From contig CANQOQ010000006.1 of assembly GCA_947625495.1 (NCBI GenBank), positions 1-64,000 of the forward strand: a DNA stretch of 64,000 nucleotides, written 5' to 3'. This stretch comes from Candidatus Gastranaerophilales bacterium (lineage in GTDB: Bacteria > Cyanobacteriota > Vampirovibrionia > Gastranaerophilales > Gastranaerophilaceae). The notes under the pieces were generated by a model. The model searched no databases and was not told where the DNA came from. It saw nothing but the letters and a program-made list of their open reading frames with translations. The translations under genes and the position numbers were made by a program. Below, piece by piece: positions 1-8,527 of this stretch (the stretch's first letter is position 1; every line of letters begins with the position of its first letter).

Positions 1-5
1 AAAAT

Positions 6-122
6 TTCCGGTGATCAAGCGGTAGGACACCACCCGTTCCCATTCCGAACACGGTCGTAAAGACTACTTGCGGTGAAAATACTTGGCGGAAGACCGCCTG
101 GAAAGATAACTAGTTGCCGGAT
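6..122 (+). rRNA. rrf: 5S ribosomal RNA
   Basis: The ends pair (TCCGG near 7-11 with CCGGA near 117-121), and the interior holds the characteristic 5S segment CCCGTTCCCATTCCGAACACGG at about 33-54 (loop B / helix III region). Length of about 117 nt is normal. The 16S and 23S genes are expected just left of the window, since the gene begins at the edge and is followed directly by a terminator. Exact ends are uncertain by a few bases. Confidence 0.93.
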
Positions 123-132
123 TCAAGTTTAC

Positions 133-164
133 AGGAGTTAAGTGAGAGCTTAGCTCCTTTTTTT
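133..164 (+). terminator. Rho-independent terminator of the rRNA operon
   Basis: A 10-bp stem AGGAGTTAAG / CTTAGCTCCT (one G-U pair, loop of 6) is followed by seven T. It lies 11 bases after the 5S gene and ends the rRNA operon. Confidence 0.9.
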
Positions 165-165
165 C

Positions 166-262
166 TTAGTGAGACAGTTGCGAGCGAGGACTGTTTGACG
201 ACCGAAGGGAGGAGTTCCGCAGCTTGAGCCGAATTTAGAAGTTTTCTATACAGGCTTTCGGA
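166..262. repeat. GC-richer segment after the 5S terminator, related to part of the murA leader repeat
   Basis: No gene is visible here. The segment is much richer in G than its surroundings and contains short self-complementary pieces (ACAGT/ACTGT; CCGAA/TTCGG). Its part at about 198-233 (GACCGAAGG ... GCAGCTTGAGCCGAA) lines up in order with the extra module of the murA leader repeat at about 39418-39450 (AACCGAAGG ... GCAGGCTTGAGCGAAA). I treat it as a diverged member of the same dispersed sequence family. Confidence 0.4.
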
Positions 263-288
263 TTTTATTTTTTTTATTATTTTATTAA

Positions 289-1542
289 TCAGTTTTTTAG
301 TTTTAATCCTTTATTAATTAACAGAGATTTTTTTCTCTCTTCATTTTCGCTTATAAAAATCTCATTTGCCCTGTTATATAATTCAGGTGATATTAAATTG
401 TAATCCGCTGCTGTTTTTATTACTTTATCATAATTTGAGACAGGATTTTCTTTTTTAAACAGGCTCAAAATTTTATAATAAACATACATTTTTATAATGT
501 AAAATTTATACGGATATGTCTTATTTTTATAAATATCATCGTTTTTTAAACTTTTCCATAATCCTTTTAAATATTTAAGTGTCGTATTATAGTTTTTTTC
601 AAGTACGTTAATTTTAAATAAAATAAAATGATATTCAAATTTTTCTGTCTCATTACTTAATAGTAAAAACAATTCGGATAATTTATATTGTTTACGTGCG
701 TATAATCCGAGTCCCATTAAAAACATCGTATAATAGTTTTCAAAAGTCGGTTTTGGAAAGGTTTCCAGTGCTTTTTTCAATGATTCTTGATATTCTGTCT
801 GATTTTCAATTGTATTTAAAAATTGAAGTGCTTTATTAAATTTCCCGCATATAATAAATATTTGAGTTTTAAAATTTATGGAATTTTTATTCTTTTTATT
901 CAATTTTAAGGATTTATTAAAAAGCTTAAGAGTTTTTTTATAGTCTTTATTCAAACTCTTGAGTAAACAATATCCAATATACATGTATGTTTCATCATCT
1001 GCTTTTTTGTACTTTTCAGCATTTTTTAGTAAATTTAAAAGTTTATTTAGATTTTTTTCAATTTCGACTTGTATAAAAATTAAGAAATTTAATTCAAATG
1101 AATTTATTTTTTCGTTTATTTTTAAATTATTAATTAAAGATTTATGTTCGGAGATTATTTGCAATGATTGATAATTAGAAGAATAATTGCTTGAAAATAT
1201 CAGAATTAAATATAAAATTAGAACATTAATGTTTTTTTTATATTTTAGCTCATAAAATAATTTAACAGCCTCTTTTTTTTGATTGAGTTTATAGTATGCC
1301 ATCATTATTCTGGCTTTTGCATAAAGGTAATTTTCATCAAGGCTTAATGCTTTTTGAGCGTATTCAAGTGATTTTTCATATTCTTGAAGATACAAATATG
1401 CTCTTGATAAATAGCATAAAAGTTCTGGTGTTTCGCCTTTTTCTTCAATTGTTTTATTAATTAAATCAATTACTTTTTGGGCAGTAGATTCGTTAATAAT
1501 TAATTTGGCATCTTCGAATTTTGTATTTATATAATCAAACAT
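289..1542 (-). CDS. Tetratricopeptide-repeat protein
   Basis: A soluble protein of about 417 residues without signal peptide. The N-terminal part carries clear TPR units (helix pairs with the pattern LLCYLSRAYLYLQEYEKSLE and a following A-K-A-L-x-L-D-E-N-Y), then further weaker helical repeats rich in Lys and Asn up to the C terminus. TPRs mediate protein-protein contact; the partner is unknown. The reading frame is open back to a TTG at 1578, but that codon has no ribosome-binding site. I chose ATG 1542 because a good -10 box (TATAAT) lies six bases before it, inside the longer version. Transcribed away from the WG-repeat gene at 1674. Confidence 0.75.
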   Translation of the reverse strand: MFDYINTKFEDAKLIINESTAQKVIDLINKTIEEKGETPELLCYLSRAYLYLQEYEKSLEYAQKALSLDENYLYAKARIMMAYYKLNQKKEAVKLFYELKYKKNINVLILYLILIFSSNYSSNYQSLQIISEHKSLINNLKINEKINSFELNFLIFIQVEIEKNLNKLLNLLKNAEKYKKADDETYMYIGYCLLKSLNKDYKKTLKLFNKSLKLNKKNKNSINFKTQIFIICGKFNKALQFLNTIENQTEYQESLKKALETFPKPTFENYYTMFLMGLGLYARKQYKLSELFLLLSNETEKFEYHFILFKINVLEKNYNTTLKYLKGLWKSLKNDDIYKNKTYPYKFYIIKMYVYYKILSLFKKENPVSNYDKVIKTAADYNLISPELYNRANEIFISENEERKKSLLINKGLKLKN

Positions 1543-1548
1543 AAGGTA

Positions 1549-1578
1549 ATTATACCATTTTGGGTATATTTGCAACAA
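1549..1578 (-). promoter_or_regulatory. Putative promoter of the TPR gene, giving a (nearly) leaderless mRNA
   Basis: On the minus strand TTGTTG and TATAAT are separated by 18 bases. The -10 box ends six bases before ATG 1542, so transcription would begin at or next to the start codon. Confidence 0.45.
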
Positions 1579-1612
1579 ATGGTATTTATAAGTATTGTAT
1601 CAAATTTCTTTC

Positions 1613-1643
1613 GGGGGGGGGAATAGGGAAAATATGATATAAT
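1613..1643 (+). promoter_or_regulatory. Putative promoter of the WG-repeat gene with a G9 tract at the -35 position
   Basis: TATAAT at 1638-1643 is preceded, 16 bases upstream, by a run of nine G (1613-1621) exactly where a -35 box would lie. The run is the longest G homopolymer in this AT-rich window. Confidence 0.45.
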
Positions 1644-1673
1644 ATTTTTGTTTAATTAATAAATGAGTTAATT

Positions 1674-3158
1674 ATGTTTAAGAAAATAATTTCTTCAATT
1701 TTACTTTTTTTATTTATAAATTTGAATTTTCCTGATATTGTATTTGCTAAATCATACCAAATTTATGATAAACAGCATTGTTACGATAAAAATTCTGAAA
1801 TGATTTACTTATATAAAGTAATAAAAAATAAAAAGTATGGTGCTGTTTCTCTTGACGGCGACTTAATACTGCCTGTAAAATATTCCAGATTATTTGTCAA
1901 CCCTGCTTGTTATATTGAGACAAAAAAACAAGAAAATTCAAAAAACGAACTGTATTCCTTGACAGGCGAACTTATTATTCCTGCCGTTTATGATTATCTT
2001 ATTCCAAACTTCGGAAAATATATAATTGTTAAAGATAATGAAAAATTCGGACTTATTGATTATCAAAATAATATAATTCTGCCTATAGAATTTAATATTT
2101 ATAAGCATACTTCTCTGTCGGGGCTGGATTCTGAATATATACTTGAAAATAATCAAAAAGTAATGCTTATAACCGATGAAAAAATTACTCAATTACCCTA
2201 TGAAGATGCATATTTTGACAGCAGGGGGACTTTATTTGTTTTTTTGAATAAGAAAAAGGGAGTATACGGTATTGAAAAGGGGAAATGTATAATTCCCGCT
2301 AAATATGATGATGTTTCATATTGGAATGAAAATCTTTTTATCGCAAAACTGAATAATAAATATAGTGTTTATGATAAAGACGGAAATGTAATTTTTAATA
2401 ATAATATTTCTGAATATAAAAAAAAGTCTGACTTAGTAGTAATCAAAAAAGATAATAACAAATATGATTTATATTATATAAAAGATAAAATCAGAAATAA
2501 ATCGGCTAAAAATGAAAAGCCGGAGATAAAGTCCGGCAAAGAATTACTAAAACCATTGTTAACGGATAAAGAATTTATTGATTTTGAATATTATTACTTT
2601 GATAATAACTATAGTATAAAAGCTAAAGATAATGGTAAATTCGGAGTGGTACGGTTTAATTCCGAAACGGAACTATTTACAACATTTATTCCGTTTATCT
2701 ATGACAGTATAAGTATTCCAAACAGGGTATTTAATAATTACATTACAAAAAAGGGAAATGAATATTATATTTTAAATCCTAAAACAGGACAATTAGAGTC
2801 AAAATTTACGGATAGTGCAGAACATAAAGTTAATAATGACTTAAGTTTATTAAGTCACGATAATAATTTAATGAAGGTGGAGTTATTTTCAGAAAATGAA
2901 GAAGGTTATGACAAAGAAACCTCTGAGTTATTTAAAGAATTTGAAAAAACAGAAAAAGAATACTTAAAAGTAAAAAAAGAAAATGAAGCAATAAAAAGGC
3001 GTTCAAGGAAAAATAAGATGCCGATACATCAATATATTTTAGGTTCAATAGCACTTGGAGTTATTTTTTCTATGTTGAAGATAAGTGATTTAATGTATAA
3101 GCCGTCTCCCAATCATCCAAAAAGAATAAAAATAAAAAAAGAAGAAAATAATAAATAG
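1674..3158 (+). CDS. Secreted/anchored WG-repeat protein
   Basis: 494 residues. An N-terminal signal peptide (KK then a hydrophobic stretch, ending near VFAKS, residue about 26) is followed by several WG/KWG-type repeats of the form [KY]-Y-G-[AL]-[IV]-x-x-x-G-x-[IL]-[IL]-P-[AV]-x-[YF]-D (for example KYGAVSLDGDLILPVKYS and KFGLIDYQNNIILPIEF). These repeats are known from secreted proteins of unknown function in many phyla. After a Lys/Glu-rich linker there is a single hydrophobic segment near residues 455-473 and a basic tail, so the protein is probably held in a membrane by its C terminus with the repeats outside. It has its own promoter; its function is unknown. Confidence 0.8.
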   Translation: MFKKIISSILLFLFINLNFPDIVFAKSYQIYDKQHCYDKNSEMIYLYKVIKNKKYGAVSLDGDLILPVKYSRLFVNPACYIETKKQENSKNELYSLTGELIIPAVYDYLIPNFGKYIIVKDNEKFGLIDYQNNIILPIEFNIYKHTSLSGLDSEYILENNQKVMLITDEKITQLPYEDAYFDSRGTLFVFLNKKKGVYGIEKGKCIIPAKYDDVSYWNENLFIAKLNNKYSVYDKDGNVIFNNNISEYKKKSDLVVIKKDNNKYDLYYIKDKIRNKSAKNEKPEIKSGKELLKPLLTDKEFIDFEYYYFDNNYSIKAKDNGKFGVVRFNSETELFTTFIPFIYDSISIPNRVFNNYITKKGNEYYILNPKTGQLESKFTDSAEHKVNNDLSLLSHDNNLMKVELFSENEEGYDKETSELFKEFEKTEKEYLKVKKENEAIKRRSRKNKMPIHQYILGSIALGVIFSMLKISDLMYKPSPNHPKRIKIKKEENNK

Positions 3159-3231
3159 GAAAATACGTTAGTATATTACCTCCCGTTCTGTTATATCATA
3201 AAATAGAAATGCTATGGGAGGACATACTATT

Positions 3232-3606
3232 ATGGAAATTAATGGTAACAACATTAGGTTTTCTATTGTTGACAAAAAATCAATTTTAAATGAAAAGAAT
3301 GCGGAATCAGCAATCCCTTGTTACATGGAAATTAAGATTACCAGAGAATTTTTTAAAAATTTTTTCAAGTTGAAAAAATTAAGACTTACTGCAAATACAT
3401 CAAGTTCTTTTAAAATGACAGAAAGAGAAATTCAGGTGTTGAATCGTATGGTTAACGGTATGAATAATAATCAGATTGCAAAAGATTTACATGTTTCAGT
3501 TTGTACTGCAAAAGCACATGTCAGCAACATCTATACAAAATTGTCCGTCAAATCAAGAATTAATGCAGTTGTTAAGGCTATAAAAAACAGAATTGTAAAT
3601 ATTTAA
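3232..3606 (+). CDS. Small LuxR/NarL-type DNA-binding regulator
   Basis: 124 residues. The C-terminal half is a GerE/LuxR helix-turn-helix (starts at MTEREIQVLNRMVNG, then NNQIAKDLHVSVCTAKAHVSNIYTKL and the closing basic helix). The N-terminal 60 residues show no response-regulator receiver domain and match nothing I recognise. I chose ATG 3232 because the Shine-Dalgarno GGGAGGA (3216-3222) lies nine bases before it; the in-frame ATG 3214 overlaps that site. The sequence CCTCCC at 3179-3184 is complementary to the Shine-Dalgarno. It is likely a transcription factor with unknown signal and targets. Confidence 0.82.
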   Translation: MEINGNNIRFSIVDKKSILNEKNAESAIPCYMEIKITREFFKNFFKLKKLRLTANTSSSFKMTEREIQVLNRMVNGMNNNQIAKDLHVSVCTAKAHVSNIYTKLSVKSRINAVVKAIKNRIVNI

Positions 3607-3697
3607 TATATGTAAACATTTGTAAATATGTAAGAAATTTTTTCGTTCAAAAATACTTTATATTAATGTAAGGTTATGGTTTTATATTGGTGAAGGT

Positions 3698-4651
3698 ATG
3701 GTAGACGAAATCAATCTTGTTGGGAATTATAAACAAAAGCCGCTGACATATAATGATTTTCATTATGGAACTGATAATGAAGAAAAAAGTATTTTTGATA
3801 CTGCAGCAAATGATTCTAATATTGAGATATTAAATGAGCAGTTGGAAGAAGTTAATTCTGAGCAAGGCGTAATAAAAACAGGCTGGAATAATTTTAAGGA
3901 ATTAATCGGGCTTGGAAGCAGTGTTGAAAAATGTGAAAATTATATTAATCAGTATAAAAATGGTGAAATAACATTTGAAGAAGCTTCTGAAAAAATTGCA
4001 GAATTTGATTCAAAACAAGATAGCAGTTTAAATTTATTTACAAATATAGCAACCAGTATATTGGCAATAACTGCAATAGGAATAGCAACTGTAGCAACCG
4101 GAGGGATAGGACTTGGGGCTGCGATTGCAGTAGGTGCTGCAGTTGGTGCTGCTGCTAAAACCGGATTAAAAACACTGGATAGGGCAACAAATGAAGTAGA
4201 AGGTGATGCCGGTAATATGAAAGAAATTGCCAAAGATGCACTTTCAGGTGCCGTAACCGGAGGTATAGCTACTGCTACCATGGGAACCGCAGGGGGCGCA
4301 AGCTGTGTTAAAGAAGCCGTAAAACGCTGTGCTATAACAGGGGCTAAAACAGGTGCCGTATCAGGTGCTGCTAATTATTCTATAGATTGTGCATTTGAAA
4401 AAGATAAAGATTTTAAATTTGGCGAGTTGGCTTCTGCTACTGTTTCTAATGCAGCTGCAGGTGCAACTGTAGGTGCTGTAATGGGCGGTGCTAACCGTTA
4501 TATGAGAGATGCCGGTATATTAAATGCAGGCTGCAATCTTGAAACTATGGTAAAAGGAAATAATGATGTAGTTAAAGATGTTGCTGCTAATTCTGTTTGT
4601 ACCTCAGAATATAAAATCTTAAATGACAGAATTAAATCAATTGCGGCATAA
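3698..4651 (+). CDS. Gly/Ala-rich protein with long hydrophobic hairpin region
   Basis: 317 residues. The N-terminal 110 residues are polar and acidic with no signal peptide. Residues about 112-290 are rich in Gly, Ala, Thr and Val with repeated G-x3-G / A-x3-G patterns (glycine-zipper type), for example around AIGIATVATGGIGLGAAIAVGAAVG with the pattern recurring after 180 and 250. Such stretches can insert in membranes or pack as helical hairpins, as in some pore-forming or envelope glycine-zipper proteins. I do not recognise the family. It is followed by a strong terminator and stands alone. Confidence 0.65.
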   Translation: MVDEINLVGNYKQKPLTYNDFHYGTDNEEKSIFDTAANDSNIEILNEQLEEVNSEQGVIKTGWNNFKELIGLGSSVEKCENYINQYKNGEITFEEASEKIAEFDSKQDSSLNLFTNIATSILAITAIGIATVATGGIGLGAAIAVGAAVGAAAKTGLKTLDRATNEVEGDAGNMKEIAKDALSGAVTGGIATATMGTAGGASCVKEAVKRCAITGAKTGAVSGAANYSIDCAFEKDKDFKFGELASATVSNAAAGATVGAVMGGANRYMRDAGILNAGCNLETMVKGNNDVVKDVAANSVCTSEYKILNDRIKSIAA

Positions 4652-4680
4652 TAAAGTATTCCCCTCTATTTATCTGATAA

Positions 4681-4708
4681 AAAGCAATGTTTTTCATTGC
4701 TTTTTTTT
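4681..4708 (+). terminator. Rho-independent terminator
   Basis: Stem AAAGCAATG / CATTGCTTT with a 5-base loop and eight T; ends the Gly/Ala-rich gene 30 bases after its stop codon. Confidence 0.9.
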
Positions 4709-4724
4709 AGTTTAAAATAATTTT

Positions 4725-6350
4725 ATGATTAATTTTGATTCTTTAATTTTAAAAATATTTGCTCAGGAAAATAATGATTTTTTCAAAGGTGCCAGAATAC
4801 AGAAAATTCAGCAGCCGAACCGCTCTGAACTTATTTTCTTTATAAGAAATAATGGTGAGTCAAGAAAATTTTATATTAATTTTAACCCCAATTTTTATCA
4901 TTTGTGTTTTATGTCTGAAAAAAATGAAAAATTAAGAAAAATATCTATTCCTAAGACTGCTCCTATGTTTTGTATGCTTCTTCGTAAATACATTCAAAAT
5001 GCCAAAATTATTGAAATTAATGTGCCTTTTGGTGAAAGAATATTTGAAATTTATTTTGAATATTTTGATGAACTCAATGAAAAAATTAAACTCTGTCTCG
5101 CAGTTGAATTGATGGGAAAATACAGTAATGTAATTCTTTATAATTATGATACAAATATAATTATTGGCTGTGCGCATAATGTCAGCTCTGAAAAAAGCAG
5201 GGAAAGAGAACTTTCAGGCTTAATGCCGTATATTTATCCGCCAAAGCAAAAAAAGAAAAATCTCTTGAAGGTTTCTTTTGATTCATTTAAAAAAAATATT
5301 GATGAATCGTCAATTGTAAAATCTGTAAGTTCTTTATATTATTTCCTTACAATGCCGACAGCTCAAAAAATCTATGATTCCATGACGTCATTTTCTTTGG
5401 AACATCTTTATTCTGCCTTAAAAGATTTTCTTTCGATACAACAATATCCGTATTTTATTTCGGATGATTTTTCAAAATTTTTTCTTTATGAAACGGAAAA
5501 TACCCATAAAGTTAATAGTGTAAATGACTTAATAGATAATTATTTCGCTTTTCACCAAAATGTTTTTATAAAAGAAAATTTAAAACAAAAAATACACAGG
5601 GCAATAAATATACGGTTGAAAAAACTATATTTATTGCTTGATAAACAAAATGAACAAATAAATAAAATGGATAAAGCACTTGATTATAAAAAAAAGGCTG
5701 ATATTTTGATGGCAAATTTATATAGCCTAAACAGTTATGATGATGAAGTTTTGCTTTTTGATTTTGAGGGTAATGAAATAAAAATTCATTTGGATAAAAA
5801 TTTATCTGCTAAAGATAATGCAAATAAATATTATTCACTGTATAAAAAAGCAAAAGCATCTTATGAATACGCTGTTACCAGAATTAATGAGACGAAATCA
5901 CAAATATTATATTTTGAAGAATTATTATTCTTTCTTGAAAAAACAGATGATATTGATGATTTGAATGAATTATATAATGATATTTTTCTTGAGAAAAAAG
6001 AAGAAAAGAAAAATATATATGTAGATTTTGAAGAGTATGAGGGATATAAAATATATATAGGTAAAAATCAAAAGCAAAATGATTATTTATTATCTAAAAT
6101 TGCTTCTGCAGATGATTTATGGTTTCATCCTCTAAATTCACCGGGCGCTCACATTATTGTTAAACTTCCAAATAAACAAACTCCGCCTGATTCTGTGATA
6201 TTAAGAGCCGCTTATTTAACAAAGGAATTTTCTTCTCAAAAAAATAATTCTAAAACTTCTATTATTTATACAAAAAGGAAGTATGTCAAAAAAGCCAATA
6301 ATAAACTTGCTTTTGTCACTTATCAAAATGAAAAAGAAATTATTTTGTAA
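4725..6350 (+). CDS. rqcH: RqcH / NFACT-family ribosome quality control protein
   Basis: 541 residues, normal for the bacterial NFACT (FbpA/RqcH) family. The order is an NFACT-N domain (about 1-200, including MCMLLRKYI-like and ELMGKYSNVIL segments), helical coiled-coil region (about 270-430) and the NFACT-R domain near the C terminus with D-D-L-W-F-H and G-A-H-I motifs (about 460-540). In this family RqcH binds the 50S subunit with a stuck peptidyl-tRNA and recruits tRNA-Ala to add C-terminal alanine tails. Its stop overlaps the convergent gene at 6340 by 11 bases. The assignment is from family motifs. Confidence 0.92.
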   Translation: MINFDSLILKIFAQENNDFFKGARIQKIQQPNRSELIFFIRNNGESRKFYINFNPNFYHLCFMSEKNEKLRKISIPKTAPMFCMLLRKYIQNAKIIEINVPFGERIFEIYFEYFDELNEKIKLCLAVELMGKYSNVILYNYDTNIIIGCAHNVSSEKSRERELSGLMPYIYPPKQKKKNLLKVSFDSFKKNIDESSIVKSVSSLYYFLTMPTAQKIYDSMTSFSLEHLYSALKDFLSIQQYPYFISDDFSKFFLYETENTHKVNSVNDLIDNYFAFHQNVFIKENLKQKIHRAINIRLKKLYLLLDKQNEQINKMDKALDYKKKADILMANLYSLNSYDDEVLLFDFEGNEIKIHLDKNLSAKDNANKYYSLYKKAKASYEYAVTRINETKSQILYFEELLFFLEKTDDIDDLNELYNDIFLEKKEEKKNIYVDFEEYEGYKIYIGKNQKQNDYLLSKIASADDLWFHPLNSPGAHIIVKLPNKQTPPDSVILRAAYLTKEFSSQKNNSKTSIIYTKRKYVKKANNKLAFVTYQNEKEIIL

Positions 6351-8223
6351 AGTTTGCAATATCAGAGAATAATTCACTGTTATTTCCGGCTAAAAAATTA
6401 TTATTTATTTTAGTATCATTATTTTTTACGGTATGTTCTTCGGTGAATTTTCTTTTTGTGGTTTTTTCATTAAACCAAGGAAGGAAAAACCCTAAAAATG
6501 CAGGAACCAAAACTATTACAGACAAAGCTGTAAATCTTGCATTTAAGGTTTTGGCTTTTGTTACCCAAGGATTATTTTTATCTTCAAATAGTTTAACTAA
6601 TTTTTTTACTTCATCAGAATTTTTCGCTTTTTCTAAAATTGCAGTGATTGTAGCATTGTCAGCATTAGATAAAGAAGAACCTTCTTTTTGAAGAGCAGAT
6701 TCAACTAATGATTTTGATTCTTCAGTTAAAGAAAATACTTTTCTAAGATTTCCGCCCTGTTGCGAAATAAAATCACAAAAACCTTTTATACCGTCTCTAT
6801 AATTATCAAGACCGGAGTATTTTGATATTATTTGATCTGTTGAAAGTACTCTTACGCCTTTAATTGGTCTTAAATAATCAAATAAACGTTTTAACGGGCT
6901 TTTAGTTTTAAATCCGGCTTCTTTTGCAGCTAATACGAGTCCTGATTTGTTTTCGTTAAATTTAGAAAAACCTTTGCGCAGTTCTTTTTCTGCGAAACAC
7001 ATAACGGTACAAGTTGTAACATCACGTCTTAATATTTCTTCTCTGTCATATTTATCTTTTGCTTGTATGGTTCTGGGCATAAGAATACCAAATCCCATAA
7101 TAGCTAAAAGAAGCGGAAAGGAAACATTACAGCCTTCAAATTCTGCGCCTTGCGCTATTTTGCCAAAAAGACTTGAACCGGTTAGTTTGTTTGCGAATGA
7201 GGCTGCAGAACCAAATGACGGAACGGACTTATTTTCTTTTGGTTTAATATCATTTAATGAACTGTCATTTAATGTTTCTTCTTTCATTAAACCTTTAAGT
7301 CCGGCATTTTCTTTACCTTCAGCTTTATTATATAGTTTTGGAATAACTTGCAGGAATGTCATTACTGCTGCAAACATTAAAGTATTCATCGCAAATCTGC
7401 CTATTACTTTTTTATTTGCAATATTTTTAATTAGTCCTTCAATATTTGGCGTATTAGATGTTCTGACTTTTTCTACAACATCATCCGCATACGATGTAAT
7501 ATAATTTATAACATCTTTTACGGGTACTGATGTATTTTCGGCTAGTTTAACAGTTGTAAAATCAGTGTGAGCAGCATCATCAGCGTATTTTTTGGATATA
7601 TTTATAAATTCTTCAGATATTTGCTTTATAGCCTCTTTTGTTCCTTTTTTATCAACTTGTTCTGTTAAAAGTTTTGTAAGTTCATTTGCTTTTTTAATTG
7701 TTGTTTCGGAAGCGGCAGATTCTGATTTCGCATTTTTTATAATTGCTGCAAAAGCATTTTGTATAAATTCTTGTTTATTTATAGCTTCACCTGCTGAATT
7801 AATTGCTTGATTAGCATGAATATTACCCAGTGATTTTATAACCTTCATTGGTACATTTATGGTTTTTCCTATTAATTTTTTGGTAATTGTCAGCATAATT
7901 GCAGGAATTATGAACATACTCGGACCTGTGAGCATTTCTCTTACAAGTTCTTTTGCCGCAAAGCTTTTATTTGTTTTACCTTTATTTTCTTTTTTGTTTC
8001 TTAATAAACCCATTACAGGACGTGGTACGTTTGTTCCCAACATATCCTGAAGGGTAAAGGATACGAATAATCCTCCATTTTCGATTGCATTTGCGACTTC
8101 AAGCGCAAATTTATCTGCTACCAGTCCTATACCTTTAAAAGATTGACTTTTATTATTAATATTTCTGCTTTGTCTACCGTTATTTACTTTAGGAAGGTTT
8201 GAATTTACTTGACTTACCTGCAT
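6340..8223 (-). CDS. Large membrane protein of unknown function (paralogue of 42770-44473)
   Basis: 627 residues. The N terminus is polar (starts MQVSQVN) and contains S-F-K-G at 28-31. Then come a segment with TNVPRPVMG, several hydrophobic helices (for example PSMFIIPAIMLTI near 105, FAMNTLMFAAVMTFL near 290, FPLLLAIMGFGILMP near 380, and ALSVIVLVPAFLGFFLPWF near 575) and long polar helical regions. It has the same layout as the protein at 42770-44473: the SFxG tag, a T-N-[VI]-P-R motif and a late hydrophobic helix. I recognise no enzyme or transport motif. It has its own promoter with a leader of about 115 nt. Confidence 0.72.
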   Translation of the reverse strand: MQVSQVNSNLPKVNNGRQSRNINNKSQSFKGIGLVADKFALEVANAIENGGLFVSFTLQDMLGTNVPRPVMGLLRNKKENKGKTNKSFAAKELVREMLTGPSMFIIPAIMLTITKKLIGKTINVPMKVIKSLGNIHANQAINSAGEAINKQEFIQNAFAAIIKNAKSESAASETTIKKANELTKLLTEQVDKKGTKEAIKQISEEFINISKKYADDAAHTDFTTVKLAENTSVPVKDVINYITSYADDVVEKVRTSNTPNIEGLIKNIANKKVIGRFAMNTLMFAAVMTFLQVIPKLYNKAEGKENAGLKGLMKEETLNDSSLNDIKPKENKSVPSFGSAASFANKLTGSSLFGKIAQGAEFEGCNVSFPLLLAIMGFGILMPRTIQAKDKYDREEILRRDVTTCTVMCFAEKELRKGFSKFNENKSGLVLAAKEAGFKTKSPLKRLFDYLRPIKGVRVLSTDQIISKYSGLDNYRDGIKGFCDFISQQGGNLRKVFSLTEESKSLVESALQKEGSSLSNADNATITAILEKAKNSDEVKKLVKLFEDKNNPWVTKAKTLNARFTALSVIVLVPAFLGFFLPWFNEKTTKRKFTEEHTVKNNDTKINNNFLAGNNSELFSDIANFTK

Positions 8224-8345
8224 ATTATCCCTAATTGATTTTTTCTTACCTTTTCCACTCTTACTTAAATGAATCTAAAAAAAATATTTTGCCTAATTTT
8301 CCCTATTTTTTGCATTTTATTTACAAAACTTTAATAAGTGTATCT

Positions 8346-8374
8346 AGTATACTTAATAAGTTTTTATACTTCAA
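8346..8374 (-). promoter_or_regulatory. Promoter of the 627-residue membrane protein gene
   Basis: On the minus strand TTGAAG (8374-8369) and TATACT (8351-8346) are separated by exactly 17 bases. This predicts a 5' leader of roughly 115 nt before ATG 8223. Confidence 0.65.
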
Positions 8375-8480
8375 TATAAAATAGGAAAAAATGTTAATGT
8401 TACTTTACATTTGCATTGATTTTTCGACTTTATTTTCAGCACATGTAAAAATATTATTGATGTCTCTTTTACTAATTTTT

Positions 8481-8511
8481 CTTCCTTAATTTGTATTAAG
8501 GAAGTTTTTTT
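8481..8511 (+). terminator. Orphan rho-independent terminator on the plus strand
   Basis: A perfect 10-bp stem CTTCCTTAAT / ATTAAGGAAG with loop TTGT is followed by seven T. On the plus strand no gene ends near it. It lies in the 304-bp gap 8224-8527, which otherwise holds only the minus-strand promoter at 8346-8374. On the minus strand it lacks a U-tract after the stem, so it is oriented for a plus-strand transcript, possibly a small RNA. Confidence 0.7.
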
Positions 8512-8527
8512 GTAATTACCTATTTAG

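Noticed and set aside
3949-4281. 110-residue frame opposite the Gly/Ala-rich gene
   Set aside because: Mirror frame caused by the GCN/GGN codon bias of the sense gene.
6947-7504. 185-residue plus-strand frame opposite the large membrane protein gene
   Set aside because: Composition is that of an antisense shadow; the minus-strand gene has promoter, start and paralogue.
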